Assembly: GCF_963455295.1 (NCBI RefSeq)
Contig: NZ_OY734020.1
Location: 4,092,001-4,156,000, forward strand
Origin: Candidatus Thiodiazotropha sp. CDECU1
GTDB lineage: Bacteria; Pseudomonadota; Gammaproteobacteria; Chromatiales; Chromatiaceae
Reading direction: 5' to 3'
DNA length: 64,000 bases
The notes under the pieces are model-generated. The model searched no databases. It was not told where the DNA came from and was given only the letters and a program-made list of their open reading frames with translations. Of the stretch, positions 10,114 through 19,350 are shown piece by piece. Each line of letters begins with the position of its first letter. Positions within the stretch are counted from its first letter, which is position 1. A program made the position numbers and the translations under genes.

Positions 10114-11454
10114 ATGATAGACAAGATCGTAATCGCCAATCGTGGTGAGATAGCCTTGCGCATCCTGCGCGCCTGTAAAGAACTCGGTATCAAGACAGTC
10201 GCTGTACACTCAGAGGCTGATCGTGACCTGAAGCATGTATTGCTCGCCGACGAATCGGTATGTATTGGCCCTGCCCCCTCGAGTGAAAGCTATCTGAACG
10301 TACCGGCTATCATCAGCGCCGCCGAGGTGACCGACTCAGTTGCCATACACCCCGGATATGGTTTTCTTTCGGAGAATGCCGACTTCGCAGAGCGGGTGGA
10401 AAACAGTGGATTCATCTTTATCGGACCCAAGGCGGACACAATCCGCACCATGGGCGATAAAGTGGCGGCCATCGACGCCATGCGCAAGGCAAAGGTACCA
10501 ACGGTGCCTGGCTCAAACGGCCCCTTGGACAACAATGCCAAACGCACCAGAGAGGTGGCGAACGAAATCGGTTACCCGGTCATCATCAAGGCCGCCGGCG
10601 GTGGTGGTGGCAGAGGCATGCGGGTGGTGCATTCGGAAGCAACCTTGCTGAACGCAGTGGCCATGACCAAGGCCGAAGCCGAAGCCGCGTTCGGCAACGG
10701 CACAGTGTATATGGAAAAGTTCCTCGGTAATCCACGCCACGTCGAGTTTCAGGTCCTGTCCGACACCCATGGCAATGCGATTCACCTGGGGGAGCGTGAC
10801 TGTTCCATGCAACGCCGCCATCAAAAGGTGGTGGAAGAGGCGCCGGCACCAGGCATCACGGAACAGCAACGCGAAGAGGTCGGTGAAAGATGCGCCGAAG
10901 CCTGCCGCCAGATCGGCTATCGGGGCGCCGGCACTTTCGAATTTCTCTACGAGGACGGCGAATTCTACTTCATTGAGATGAACACCCGGGTACAGGTGGA
11001 ACATCCGGTCACCGAACTGATCACCGGCGTCGACATCGTTAAACAGCAGATTTTCATCGCTGCCGGGGAGCCCCTCAGCTACAAACAGGACGAGATCAAA
11101 CTGCAAGGCCATGCCGTGGAGTGCAGAATCAATGCGGAGGATCCAGAAAATTTTCTCCCCAGTCCAGGTACCATCAGCCAACTCCACACCCCGGGTGGCC
11201 CAGGGGTGCGGGTCGATACCCATATCTATAACGGCTACAAAGTACCACCCTATTACGACTCCATGATCGGTAAGCTGGTCACCCATGGAGAGAGCCGTGA
11301 ATCTGCCATTGCCAGGATGCGAATCGCTCTGCAGGAGATGGTTATCACCGGTATCAAGACAAATATACCACTGCATCTGGACATCATGCGTGACGCTGCC
11401 TTCAAGGAAGGCGGCGCCAACATCCACTACCTGGAAAAGAAACTAGGACTATAG
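10114..11454 (+). CDS. accC: Acetyl-CoA carboxylase, biotin carboxylase subunit
   Basis: 446 residues. ATP-dependent carboxylation of biotin on AccB with bicarbonate. [21 protein letters not shown] at the start (in two pieces), [15 protein letters not shown], the glycine-rich ATP-grasp loop [14 protein letters not shown] and active-site [16 protein letters not shown] are all present. The ATG at 10114 gives the family N-terminus; an in-frame TTG four codons earlier is unlikely. It follows accB in the standard operon. Confidence 0.98.
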   Translation: MIDKIVIANRGEIALRILRACKELGIKTVAVHSEADRDLKHVLLADESVCIGPAPSSESYLNVPAIISAAEVTDSVAIHPGYGFLSENADFAERVENSGFIFIGPKADTIRTMGDKVAAIDAMRKAKVPTVPGSNGPLDNNAKRTREVANEIGYPVIIKAAGGGGGRGMRVVHSEATLLNAVAMTKAEAEAAFGNGTVYMEKFLGNPRHVEFQVLSDTHGNAIHLGERDCSMQRRHQKVVEEAPAPGITEQQREEVGERCAEACRQIGYRGAGTFEFLYEDGEFYFIEMNTRVQVEHPVTELITGVDIVKQQIFIAAGEPLSYKQDEIKLQGHAVECRINAEDPENFLPSPGTISQLHTPGGPGVRVDTHIYNGYKVPPYYDSMIGKLVTHGESRESAIARMRIALQEMVITGIKTNIPLHLDIMRDAAFKEGGANIHYLEKKLGL

Positions 11455-11459
11455 CTGAA

Positions 11460-11530
11460 GAGTTTTGAGTTATGAGTTTTGAGTTGAGAAGGCATCTCTC
11501 ACCAAACTTATAACTAAAAACTCAAAACTC
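11460..11530. repeat. Intergenic inverted repeat between accC and prmA
   Basis: Left arm 11460-11487 is made of two copies of GAGTTTTGAGTT; the right arm 11508-11530 (ATAACT..AAAACTCAAAACTC) is its approximate reverse complement. The transcript would fold into an AU-rich hairpin that fills most of the 82-bp accC-prmA gap. It may be a transcript-processing or attenuation element or a decayed dispersed repeat. Confidence 0.6.
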
Positions 11531-11536
11531 GAAGCA

Positions 11537-12412
11537 ATGTGGTTGCATCTTTCTATCGACTGTAGCGAAACCGAGGCCCCTTTATTGGAGCTGGTATTTG
11601 AAAACCTCGGCGCCCTCTCCGTTACCCTGGGTGATGCAGGTGATCAACCCCTGTTGGAAACGCCACCGGATTCGACCCAGTTATGGCTGCATACCCAGGT
11701 CACCGCGCTGTTCCAGGGAGATCAGGACCCGGTAGACCTACGCAATGCCCTTGTCTCCTTCCTCGATCCCGAACTGGTAGCAAGATTACGCTGGGAACGC
11801 ATCGAAGACAGGATCTGGGAACGGGTCTGGCTGGATCACTTCAAGCCCATGCCGTTCGGGCAGCGATTGTGGGTCTGTCCGGCAGGTGAATCGATCCAAC
11901 AGCAGGATGCTATCGTCATTCAGCTCGATCCCGGACTGGCCTTCGGTACGGGCACCCATCCCACCACCGCACTCTGCCTGGAATGGTTGGATGCTCAAGC
12001 GTTGCAGGGAAAGTCCATCATCGACTACGGCTGTGGCTCCGGTATCCTCGCCATCGCCGCCTTGAAACTCGGGGCAGCCTCAGCCGTGGCTCTCGACCAT
12101 GATCCACAGGCCTTGATTGCGAGTAGAGACAATGCGGAGAAGAACGGGGTTTCCAGCAACCTCACCACCTGCCTGCCTGATGAGCTGCCCCAAAGGCAGT
12201 ATGACCTGTTGGTTGCAAACATTCTCGCTGCTCCACTGATCCAGCTGGCCCCAGAGTTCGCGCGCCTAATCCGACCCGGCGGATGTTTCGCCCTCTCGGG
12301 CATTCTCGCCGAACAGCAACCGGCGGTTCTGCCAGTCTACCAATCATTCGCAGCCATGGAGAGGCCTAAACAGCAGCAGGATTGGCTACTGCTGAGTGGC
12401 GCTGTCATCTAA
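11537..12412 (+). CDS. prmA: Ribosomal protein L11 methyltransferase
   Basis: 291 residues. SAM-dependent trimethylation of ribosomal protein L11. The N-terminal L11-recognition domain begins MWLHLSIDCS and includes RIWERVWLDHFKPMPFG. The class I methyltransferase core has LDPGLAFGTGTHPTTALCLEW, motif I IIDYGCGSGILAIAALKLGA (SAM binding) and DLLVANILAAPL (substrate loop). Length and position after accC are standard. Confidence 0.96.
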   Translation: MWLHLSIDCSETEAPLLELVFENLGALSVTLGDAGDQPLLETPPDSTQLWLHTQVTALFQGDQDPVDLRNALVSFLDPELVARLRWERIEDRIWERVWLDHFKPMPFGQRLWVCPAGESIQQQDAIVIQLDPGLAFGTGTHPTTALCLEWLDAQALQGKSIIDYGCGSGILAIAALKLGAASAVALDHDPQALIASRDNAEKNGVSSNLTTCLPDELPQRQYDLLVANILAAPLIQLAPEFARLIRPGGCFALSGILAEQQPAVLPVYQSFAAMERPKQQQDWLLLSGAVI

Positions 12413-12531
12413 AACATTTACAGCCAGCCCCAATTTTCCATAAAGGGCTTGCCTGCGGTTTGGCTTCGGTCTAACGTAGAGGTGTCGAAAACTACGCTCA
12501 CTTGAAGTATAGATAGAAAGAAATCTGCCAG

Positions 12532-13950
12532 ATGTTTACCCAGTGCCAACACTGTCTGACCATGTTCCGCATCACACCGGAGCAGCTCAAGGTTGCTGAC
12601 GGAAAAGTACGCTGCTGCCAATGCAACAACGTATTCAATGCGCTGCATAAGCTTATGGAATCCCCCACCCCCTTTACCAACGACGACCAGATCCAGGAAG
12701 GATCATCAACAACCGAACAGAATGGGATCTCTTCCGCCACTACGGCACAAACAAGGGAAGGCGGGGCAGACGCTGATGGACTCGCAATTGAATCCAGCTT
12801 GGTTAGTGACAGTGAAGTGGTGAAATCCCTCGATGCCTTGGCTGACGAAGAGCCCCGTATCCAACAATTGAGTGAAGAATCGATCCTGGAAGTGGATGAG
12901 AATAGCTCAGATTTCGATAGCCAAAACCAGTTTATTCTTGAACAGGACGACGGGCTCGAGACGGAACCTGAGTATTTTGCTGCCGGTACTGAGTCGCAGA
13001 TGTCCGAACTCCTCGATAAAGACTCTACCTCTCTGCTACTCGAAGAGAAGGGTGCAGACGAACAGTTAGCAGATGTCATAGCCCTCGAAAACCATGACCA
13101 GAAGACTGATGCTGAATATAGACCGATCCGATTAGACGAGGAGTCTCAGACTACAGATGCATCGATACCCTCAGATGAAGAGCTACTTGCTACAGATGAA
13201 TCTATACCAACAGACCAAGAGCCACTAACCACAGATGGATCCATATCAACAGACGAAGAGCCGCTAGTCACAGACGGATCTATACCAATAGACAATGATC
13301 CACTTGCTGCAGATGTAACCACAGACACAGAGGGTGAGTCAGATCACGAGTCATCATCGGAGTTCACCCCACTGGAGGAGGACTCTATCCCGACCGTTGA
13401 AGAGCCTTTCCAATCCCAGGATCCGCTGGATGAGGAGAGTCGTTTCACCTTTGAGGAGGAGTATGAGCGACCCCAACCCAGTCGATCCCGGCGTTACTGG
13501 ATTGTCGGCTCATTACTCCTGCTGTTGCCCCTAAGTGGGCAGATTACCTGGTATTTACGGGACAATCTCATCACCCACGATGCCGGAAGGCAGCTGCTTC
13601 AGGGTGTCTGCAGCCTCACCGGTTGTGAGGTCCCCCTGCGCCGGGATACCGAACAGATAATCATCAGTGAAAGGGCCCTGACCGCTCACCCTGAAAAGGA
13701 AGAGATCCTCTCTCTCAAACTTGAGATGGTGAATGCCGCAGCCTTCCAACAACCTTTCCCAAAATTGCAGTTAAGCCTCTACAATGATATGGGAAAAATA
13801 TTAGCAAGACGTACCTTCCATCCCGATCAGTACAAGGGCGAGCAATACCAATCACAACAGATGATGCCGAAATTAAAGGCCGTGCAGATAGAACTCGAAC
13901 TACTGGACCCGGGCAATGATGTCACAGGCTTCAAGTTCGATTTTCTATAA
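12532..13950 (+). CDS. MJ0042-type zinc-ribbon / DUF3426 membrane protein
   Basis: 472 residues. The N-terminal zinc ribbon (MFTQCQHCLTMFRI...VRCCQCNNVF; Cys 5, 8, 28, 31) is followed by about 280 acidic, low-complexity residues, a single membrane helix near 320-340 (YWIVGSLLLLLPLSG) and a C-terminal DUF3426-type domain with AAFQQPFPKLQLSLYNDMG. The topology implies a cytoplasmic zinc ribbon tethered to the inner membrane with a periplasmic C-terminus. The acidic linker contains four 13-residue repeats (13153-13308). The family habitually sits between prmA and dusB-fis; its function is unknown. Confidence 0.85.
   Translation: MFTQCQHCLTMFRITPEQLKVADGKVRCCQCNNVFNALHKLMESPTPFTNDDQIQEGSSTTEQNGISSATTAQTREGGADADGLAIESSLVSDSEVVKSLDALADEEPRIQQLSEESILEVDENSSDFDSQNQFILEQDDGLETEPEYFAAGTESQMSELLDKDSTSLLLEEKGADEQLADVIALENHDQKTDAEYRPIRLDEESQTTDASIPSDEELLATDESIPTDQEPLTTDGSISTDEEPLVTDGSIPIDNDPLAADVTTDTEGESDHESSSEFTPLEEDSIPTVEEPFQSQDPLDEESRFTFEEEYERPQPSRSRRYWIVGSLLLLLPLSGQITWYLRDNLITHDAGRQLLQGVCSLTGCEVPLRRDTEQIIISERALTAHPEKEEILSLKLEMVNAAAFQQPFPKLQLSLYNDMGKILARRTFHPDQYKGEQYQSQQMMPKLKAVQIELELLDPGNDVTGFKFDFL
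13153..13308 (+). repeat. Four tandem 39-bp repeats inside the zinc-ribbon protein gene
   Basis: Encodes four consecutive 13-residue units of consensus TD-x-SIPTDEEPL-x. Units are in frame and diverged, consistent with slippage-driven linker growth. Confidence 0.8.
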
Positions 13951-14488
13951 TTGAAGCAACCTGCAAGCAGAACAGATCAACACGACATTGCATGCTACTG
14001 TTGCTAGTAAATACGTATATCCATGTACACCTTTATTATTATCTGCGGTTAAGCTCCTACTGATACTAAAACACCCTACCAGGCAGCAAACGATCCGACT
14101 CATTACAACAGATTGTTCTGCATCCCAAACAACACTATCTGTTCAGCCAACGAAGGGTAATAACAGAGTGAATAATGTCGGTAATAAAAATGGCAAGTGT
14201 AAAAAAGTTCGACACTTAATAATTGGTTAGTATCAGTAAGGAATTAAATTCTACAAAAAGAATTTACATTCCCCATATAATCATCTGCCACTTATCCCTT
14301 GTCACATATCTGCCTAAGATTTAAGAGCTTACTTAGCACCCTTCCAGCCGATTCGCAGGTCGACTCCCAAACGCCACTTGTACCAGATCAATTCAGACTC
14401 AATTTGCCTTTGATTCCGCCAACATTTAGCGGTAGTATCCCATCCCCTCCTTCACCCATGATGGACCTCCTGAAGAGTGGCATTCTGG
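13951..14488. other. AT-rich intergenic region upstream of dusB-fis
   Basis: 538 bp with no convincing gene; an 80-codon open stretch at 13988-14230 lacks a ribosome site and coding bias. A TATAAT hexamer at 14276-14281 is a candidate -10 for dusB-fis, with no good -35 partner, as is common for growth-rate-controlled fis promoters. No terminator hairpin was seen after the zinc-ribbon gene. Confidence 0.5.
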
Positions 14489-15475
14489 ATGCAAATTGGA
14501 CCCTATAAATTAGAGAACAATCTGCTATTGGCGCCAATGGCCGGCGTCACGGACAGACCGTTTCGGCAATTATGCAGAGAGATGGGGGCTGGGCTTGCCG
14601 TGTCGGAAATGGTCTCTTCAGATGCCTCCCTAAGAGGCACGAAAAAAACCGTGAGACGACTCGACCATGAAGGGGAAGCGCGACCCGTCAGCGTACAGAT
14701 AGTCGGCTCCGAGCCGGACCAGATGGCGGAAGCGGCGCGGGCCAATGTGGCCAATGGCGCACAGATCATAGATATCAACATGGGATGCCCGGCGAAAAAG
14801 GTGTGTAAACGTGCTGCCGGCTCCGCCCTGTTGAAGGATGAGCATCTCGTAGCCAGGTTGCTGGAAGCGGTGGTCAGTGCCGTCGAGGTGCCTGTAACAT
14901 TGAAAATCCGCACCGGCACTGATCCCGAAAACCGCAACGGCATACGTATCGCGAACATAGCTGAGGCGGCAGGTATCCGCGCCATTGCTGTACATGGACG
15001 CACCCGAGCATGCAAGTTTATGGGTCAAGCGGAGTATGAAACCATTCGCGACATCAAACAATCAGTCGAGATACCGGTTATCGCAAACGGAGATATCGAT
15101 ACACCACAAAAAGCCGCTTTCGTCTTGAACCGCACTGGGGCCGACGCCCTGATGATCGGTCGAGCTGCGCAAGGACGCCCTTGGATTTTTAAAGAGATCA
15201 ACCACTATCTGCTGACCGGTAAAGAATTACCGCAACCTGATCTCGAATGGATTACTGACGTTGTAACCAAGCATGTCAGACAACTGTATGATTTTTATGG
15301 GGAGTACCTTGGCATACGCATTGCACGAAAACATATTGCCTGGTACAGCAAGGGGCGCCCTGGTGGCGCAGTTTTTAGGAACAAAATAAACTACTCGGAT
15401 TCTGTAGAACAACAGACGAAGGCTATCCGTAACTATTTTGAATGCCTACAAAACAACGGGGATTTGGCGGCATGA
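14489..15475 (+). CDS. dusB: tRNA-dihydrouridine synthase B
   Basis: 328 residues. FMN-dependent reduction of uridine to dihydrouridine in the tRNA D-loop. MQIGPYKLENNLLLAPMAGVTDRPFR at the N-terminus (in two pieces), DINMGCPAKKVCKRAAGSALL with the catalytic Cys, and phosphate-binding ANGDIDTPQKA and GADALMIGRAAQGRPWIF are intact. The ATG at 14489 matches the E. coli DusB start; a GTG four codons upstream is possible. It overlaps fis by 4 bp (ATGA), the conserved dusB-fis operon. Confidence 0.96.
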   Translation: MQIGPYKLENNLLLAPMAGVTDRPFRQLCREMGAGLAVSEMVSSDASLRGTKKTVRRLDHEGEARPVSVQIVGSEPDQMAEAARANVANGAQIIDINMGCPAKKVCKRAAGSALLKDEHLVARLLEAVVSAVEVPVTLKIRTGTDPENRNGIRIANIAEAAGIRAIAVHGRTRACKFMGQAEYETIRDIKQSVEIPVIANGDIDTPQKAAFVLNRTGADALMIGRAAQGRPWIFKEINHYLLTGKELPQPDLEWITDVVTKHVRQLYDFYGEYLGIRIARKHIAWYSKGRPGGAVFRNKINYSDSVEQQTKAIRNYFECLQNNGDLAA

Positions 15476-15768
15476 TGATTGAAGCTGTTCTAACGAGCAA
15501 AGAAAACCAAGATTACCTGACAGTTACACACAGTAAGAAATCAGAACCCTTACGCCAGTGTGTCAGCGACGCAATGCAACGCTATTTCAATAATCTTGAC
15601 GGGCATGGTGCCAACAATCTCTACCGCTTGGTGATGAACGAGGTGGAAGCACCGTTACTCGAGAGCGTCATGAAGCATACCGGCGGCAACCAATCCCAAG
15701 CCGCATCTATTCTGGGTATCAGTCGAAGCACCCTGCGCAAAAAACTTTCCCAATACGATCTCGACTGA
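15472..15768 (+). CDS. fis: DNA-binding protein Fis
   Basis: 98 residues (or 97 from the second ATG of a tandem pair at 15475). Nucleoid-associated factor that bends DNA and activates stable-RNA promoters. The C-terminal helix-turn-helix [29 protein letters not shown] (in two pieces) is nearly invariant in the family. Translationally coupled to dusB, with GGGGA as its ribosome site. Confidence 0.97.
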   Translation: MMIEAVLTSKENQDYLTVTHSKKSEPLRQCVSDAMQRYFNNLDGHGANNLYRLVMNEVEAPLLESVMKHTGGNQSQAASILGISRSTLRKKLSQYDLD

Positions 15769-15799
15769 ACCCCGCTTACACTTACTTGGAATCTACAAC

Positions 15800-17359
15800 A
15801 TGGCATCGATAAAACGCGCCCTGATAAGCGTTTCTGACAAAACAGGGATTGTGGAATTCGCCCGCAGTCTCGCTGAGAAAAAAATTGAGATCCTATCCAC
15901 TGGTGGTACAGCAAAATTGCTGACCCAAAATGACATCCCGGTCATCGAGGTTTCCGAATATACCGGTTACCCGGAAATGATGGATGGCCGGGTGAAGACC
16001 TTACACCCCAAGATTCACGGCGGAATCCTCGGTCGACGCGGTATCGACGACGGGGTCATGAAGGAGAACGGTATTGGAGACATAGACCTGATCGTGGTCA
16101 ATCTATACCCCTTCGAGGAGACTGTGGCAAAACCCGATTGCGATCTTCCCACAGCGATTGAAAACATCGATATCGGCGGTCCCACCATGCTTCGCGCAGC
16201 GGCCAAGAACCATAAGGATGTAACCGTGGTCGTCGACGCACTCGACTATGACAGAGTGCTGCGTGAGATGGGGGATAACAACAATCTGGTGAGTGACGCC
16301 ACCCGTTTCGATCTTGCGGTCAAGACCTTCGAGCATACTGCCCGCTATGATGCCGCCATTGCCAACTACCTTGGCAGCCGTCTAGGGAGTGAGATAAGCG
16401 ACTTTCCTCGCACCCTCTCGCTTCAATTCAGACAAGCGCAGAGCATGCGTTACGGTGAGAATCCCCATCAGAAAGCGGCGTTTTATGTGGAGCACAGGAT
16501 CGATGAATCCAGTATCGCCACGGCCAAGCAACTGCAGGGCAAGGAGCTCTCATATAACAATATTGGCGATACCGATGCCGCCCTGGAGTGCGCCAAGAGC
16601 TTTGATGAGGGCCCCGCCTGCGTCATTGTCAAGCATGCCAATCCCTGCGGCGTGGCTTATGGCGCAAACATGCTGGAGGCCTATGACCGGGCCTACAGCA
16701 CCGATCCCGAATCGGCATTCGGCGGTATCATCGCCTTCAACGGTGAACTGGATGGAGAGACAGCAAAGGCTATTGTGGAACGCCAGTTCGTTGAAGTAAT
16801 CATTGCACCTAAGGTTTCGGCAGCAGCAGCTGAAGCTGTCAGCAGCAAGAAGAATGTGCGCTTACTGGAGTGCGGTGAATGGCTCAGCGAAGCGATCCAT
16901 CGCACCGAATACAAACGGGTCAATGGGGGCCTGTTGGTGCAGGACGCGGACCTGCAGCTGACCCATGACATCAAGGTGGTCAGCCAACGCCAGCCCACCG
17001 AGCAGGAGATGCGTGATCTGCTGTTCACCTGGCGTGTCGCCAAGTTCGTCAAGTCCAATGCCATAGTCTACGGCAAGGATGGAATGACCATCGGCGTCGG
17101 CGCCGGCCAGATGAGTCGGGTCAATTCGGCTCGCATCGCCGCGATCAAGGCTGAACAGGCATCCCTTGAAGTGAAGGGTTCGGTGATGGCATCGGATGCA
17201 TTCTTCCCCTTCCGTGACGGCATCGACAATGCCGCCGAGGTTGGTATCGCCGCTGTTATTCAACCCGGCGGATCGATGCGCGATGATGAGGCGATCGCTG
17301 CAGCCAACGAGCATGGTATGGCAATGGTATTCACAGGTATGCGTCACTTCCGTCACTAA
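15800..17359 (+). CDS. purH: Bifunctional AICAR transformylase / IMP cyclohydrolase
   Basis: 519 residues. Last two steps of IMP synthesis. The N-terminal cyclohydrolase domain ([48 protein letters not shown]) covers about residues 1-195. The C-terminal formyltransferase domain has [23 protein letters not shown] with the catalytic Lys-His pair, and [12 protein letters not shown]. Normal length. It is separated from purD by an inverted-repeat element. Confidence 0.98.
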   Translation: MASIKRALISVSDKTGIVEFARSLAEKKIEILSTGGTAKLLTQNDIPVIEVSEYTGYPEMMDGRVKTLHPKIHGGILGRRGIDDGVMKENGIGDIDLIVVNLYPFEETVAKPDCDLPTAIENIDIGGPTMLRAAAKNHKDVTVVVDALDYDRVLREMGDNNNLVSDATRFDLAVKTFEHTARYDAAIANYLGSRLGSEISDFPRTLSLQFRQAQSMRYGENPHQKAAFYVEHRIDESSIATAKQLQGKELSYNNIGDTDAALECAKSFDEGPACVIVKHANPCGVAYGANMLEAYDRAYSTDPESAFGGIIAFNGELDGETAKAIVERQFVEVIIAPKVSAAAAEAVSSKKNVRLLECGEWLSEAIHRTEYKRVNGGLLVQDADLQLTHDIKVVSQRQPTEQEMRDLLFTWRVAKFVKSNAIVYGKDGMTIGVGAGQMSRVNSARIAAIKAEQASLEVKGSVMASDAFFPFRDGIDNAAEVGIAAVIQPGGSMRDDEAIAAANEHGMAMVFTGMRHFRH

Positions 17360-17376
17360 GCCTTGTTATCAAGTTT

Positions 17377-17482
17377 TATAACGCAATGAACGCTAAGAAA
17401 CACAAAGTACGCAAAGCAATTTTCTGTTTTGCTATAAATATACTTAGCGTCCATTGCGCTTCATTGCGAGCTCTGCGTTATA
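17377..17482. repeat. Intergenic inverted repeat between purH and purD
   Basis: The outer arms TATAACGCA (17377-17385) and TGCGTTATA (17474-17482) and the inner arms ACGCTAAG / CTTAGCGT are exact reverse complements. The whole 106-bp segment can fold into one interrupted hairpin within the purH-purD transcript. It looks like a dispersed palindromic element rather than a classical terminator, since no T-tract follows. Confidence 0.65.
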
Positions 17483-17510
17483 GCCCACTTACCAGAAGTC
17501 TCTCATCACT

Positions 17511-18800
17511 ATGAACATACTTGTCATCGGATCGGGCGGCCGTGAACACGCCCTGGCCTGGAAGGCCGCACAGTCAGACCAGGCGGATAAGGTTTTCGTC
17601 GCCCCCGGCAATGCCGGCACTGCCATTGAGAATAAGCTCGAAAATGTGGAGATAGGCGCAGACTCCATCGATGAACTGATCGAATTCGCCCTGGCAAACC
17701 AAGTCGGTTTGACTATCGTCGGTCCCGAGGCACCACTGGTGAACGGCATCGTGAATGCTTTCCAAGCTGCCGGTTTGCGCTGCTTCGGACCAACCCGGGA
17801 TGCGGCGCAACTGGAGGGCTCGAAATCCTTCACCAAGGACTTTCTCGCACGGCACAATATACCTAGCGGTAGCTACCAGACCTTCACAGAGGTTGGTGCC
17901 GCACTGGCCTATCTACACCAGGTGGGCGCCCCCATTGTCATCAAGGCCGATGGACTGGCGGCCGGGAAGGGCGTCATCGTTGCCATGGACCTCGCAACCG
18001 CGGAAGCAGCCGTCCGCGATATGCTGGCTGGCAATGCCTTCGGCGAAGCGGGTCATCGGGTGGTCATCGAGGAGTATCTTGAGGGGGAAGAGGCGAGTTT
18101 TATCGTCATGGCCGACGGCAGGCATATCCTGCCGATGGCAACCAGCCAGGACCACAAAAGGGCCGGGGATGGCGATACCGGTCTCAACACCGGAGGCATG
18201 GGGGCCTACTCCCCTGCTCCTGTGGTGGATGATGTCATCTATGGGAGGATCATGCAGGAGGTTATCCTGCCCACCGTCAACGGTATGGCCGAAGAGGGCA
18301 TGCCCTATACCGGGTTCCTCTATGCAGGGCTGATGATTACTGAGGACGGTTCACCCAAGGTGATCGAATACAATTGTCGCTTTGGTGATCCCGAGACACA
18401 ACCGATCATGTTGCGCATGCGCTCCGACCTGGTTGCCCACTGCCTGGCCGCACTGGATGGCAGACTTGATCAGGAGCGGACCGAATGGGACTCCCGGGCA
18501 TCGGTGGGAGTGGTACTGGCCGCTGGCGGTTATCCCGGCCCCTATGAAAATGGCAAGGTCATCAGCGGGCTACCACAATCTGACGACCTGTCGCGCAAGG
18601 TCTTCCATGCCGGCACCAAGCTGCAGGGCGACGACGTCGTCACCGCAGGTGGACGGGTGTTATGTGCCACCGCGCTGGGTGAATCCGTTACCTTGGCCCA
18701 GCGGAGCGCATACACCCTGACCCGCGCAATCCATTGGGATGGCGTCTATTTTCGCAACGACATCGCTTACCGGGCGATTGCCAGGGAAAATAGCGATTGA
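17511..18800 (+). CDS. purD: Phosphoribosylamine-glycine ligase
   Basis: 429 residues. ATP-grasp ligase making GAR from phosphoribosylamine and glycine. Features include MNILVIGSGGREHALAWKA at the start, the GPEAPLVNGIVNAF region, the nucleotide loop IKADGLAAGKGVIVA, QDHKRAGDGDTGLNTGGMGAY (in two pieces) and metal-binding YNCRFGDPETQ. The stop overlaps the next gene by 4 bp. Confidence 0.98.
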   Translation: MNILVIGSGGREHALAWKAAQSDQADKVFVAPGNAGTAIENKLENVEIGADSIDELIEFALANQVGLTIVGPEAPLVNGIVNAFQAAGLRCFGPTRDAAQLEGSKSFTKDFLARHNIPSGSYQTFTEVGAALAYLHQVGAPIVIKADGLAAGKGVIVAMDLATAEAAVRDMLAGNAFGEAGHRVVIEEYLEGEEASFIVMADGRHILPMATSQDHKRAGDGDTGLNTGGMGAYSPAPVVDDVIYGRIMQEVILPTVNGMAEEGMPYTGFLYAGLMITEDGSPKVIEYNCRFGDPETQPIMLRMRSDLVAHCLAALDGRLDQERTEWDSRASVGVVLAAGGYPGPYENGKVISGLPQSDDLSRKVFHAGTKLQGDDVVTAGGRVLCATALGESVTLAQRSAYTLTRAIHWDGVYFRNDIAYRAIARENSD

Positions 18801-19201
18801 AGAATAGGGCTGCTGGTGTGGCTGCATCCATCGTCAGCACGCGCACTATTCGCGTACTGCTGGTGGTGGCGCTGCTGCTGATCAGTTATCTCGCATTCAC
18901 CCCAATAAGCACCCCGGTCATCGACGAATTCAACGACAAATTTTCCCACATAGCAGCGTTTATCGTACTTGCCTTTCTGGTCGACTTTTCCTGGCCTCAG
19001 ACAAGCTGGAATCTGCCCAAGATAGCCCCACTTATCGGTTATGGCCTCCTCATCGAGGTAGTCCAGGCCCTGATGCCCTATCGTATATTCTCAACCTGGG
19101 ATTTACTGGCAGACGTCTTGGGACTGCTCATCTACCCTTTGCTGCTACCGCTACTGCTACGCATCCCCCTTATCAAAAGATTGCGCAACGATCCTGCGTA
19201 A
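18797..19201 (+). CDS. VanZ-like family membrane protein
   Basis: 134 residues with about four hydrophobic segments. FNDKFSHIAAFIVLAFLVDFSW and GYGLLIEVVQALMPYR.FSTWDLLADVLG (each in pieces) are the VanZ-like signature. The function of chromosomal VanZ-like proteins is unclear; VanZ itself gives low-level teicoplanin resistance. A TTG at 18797 overlapping the purD stop (TTGA) is the likely start; a GTG at 18818 is an alternative. Confidence 0.8.
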   Translation: MKNRAAGVAASIVSTRTIRVLLVVALLLISYLAFTPISTPVIDEFNDKFSHIAAFIVLAFLVDFSWPQTSWNLPKIAPLIGYGLLIEVVQALMPYRIFSTWDLLADVLGLLIYPLLLPLLLRIPLIKRLRNDPA

Positions 19202-19350
19202 TGAGATGAATCCCCCACCGATGGGGATGCTGAACAGGTCGCGTTTCAGCAACATGGCGTTGTTTCCACCCCCCCTCCTGGCTTTAGGTTATATTTAATC
19301 TAAACCACAGTGGTAATCGCCGCACAACCAAAAACACAACTTCGTCTGTC

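Noticed and set aside
13988-14230. 80-codon ORF in the gap before dusB
   Set aside because: No ribosome-binding site, no recognisable protein features, AT-rich non-coding look.
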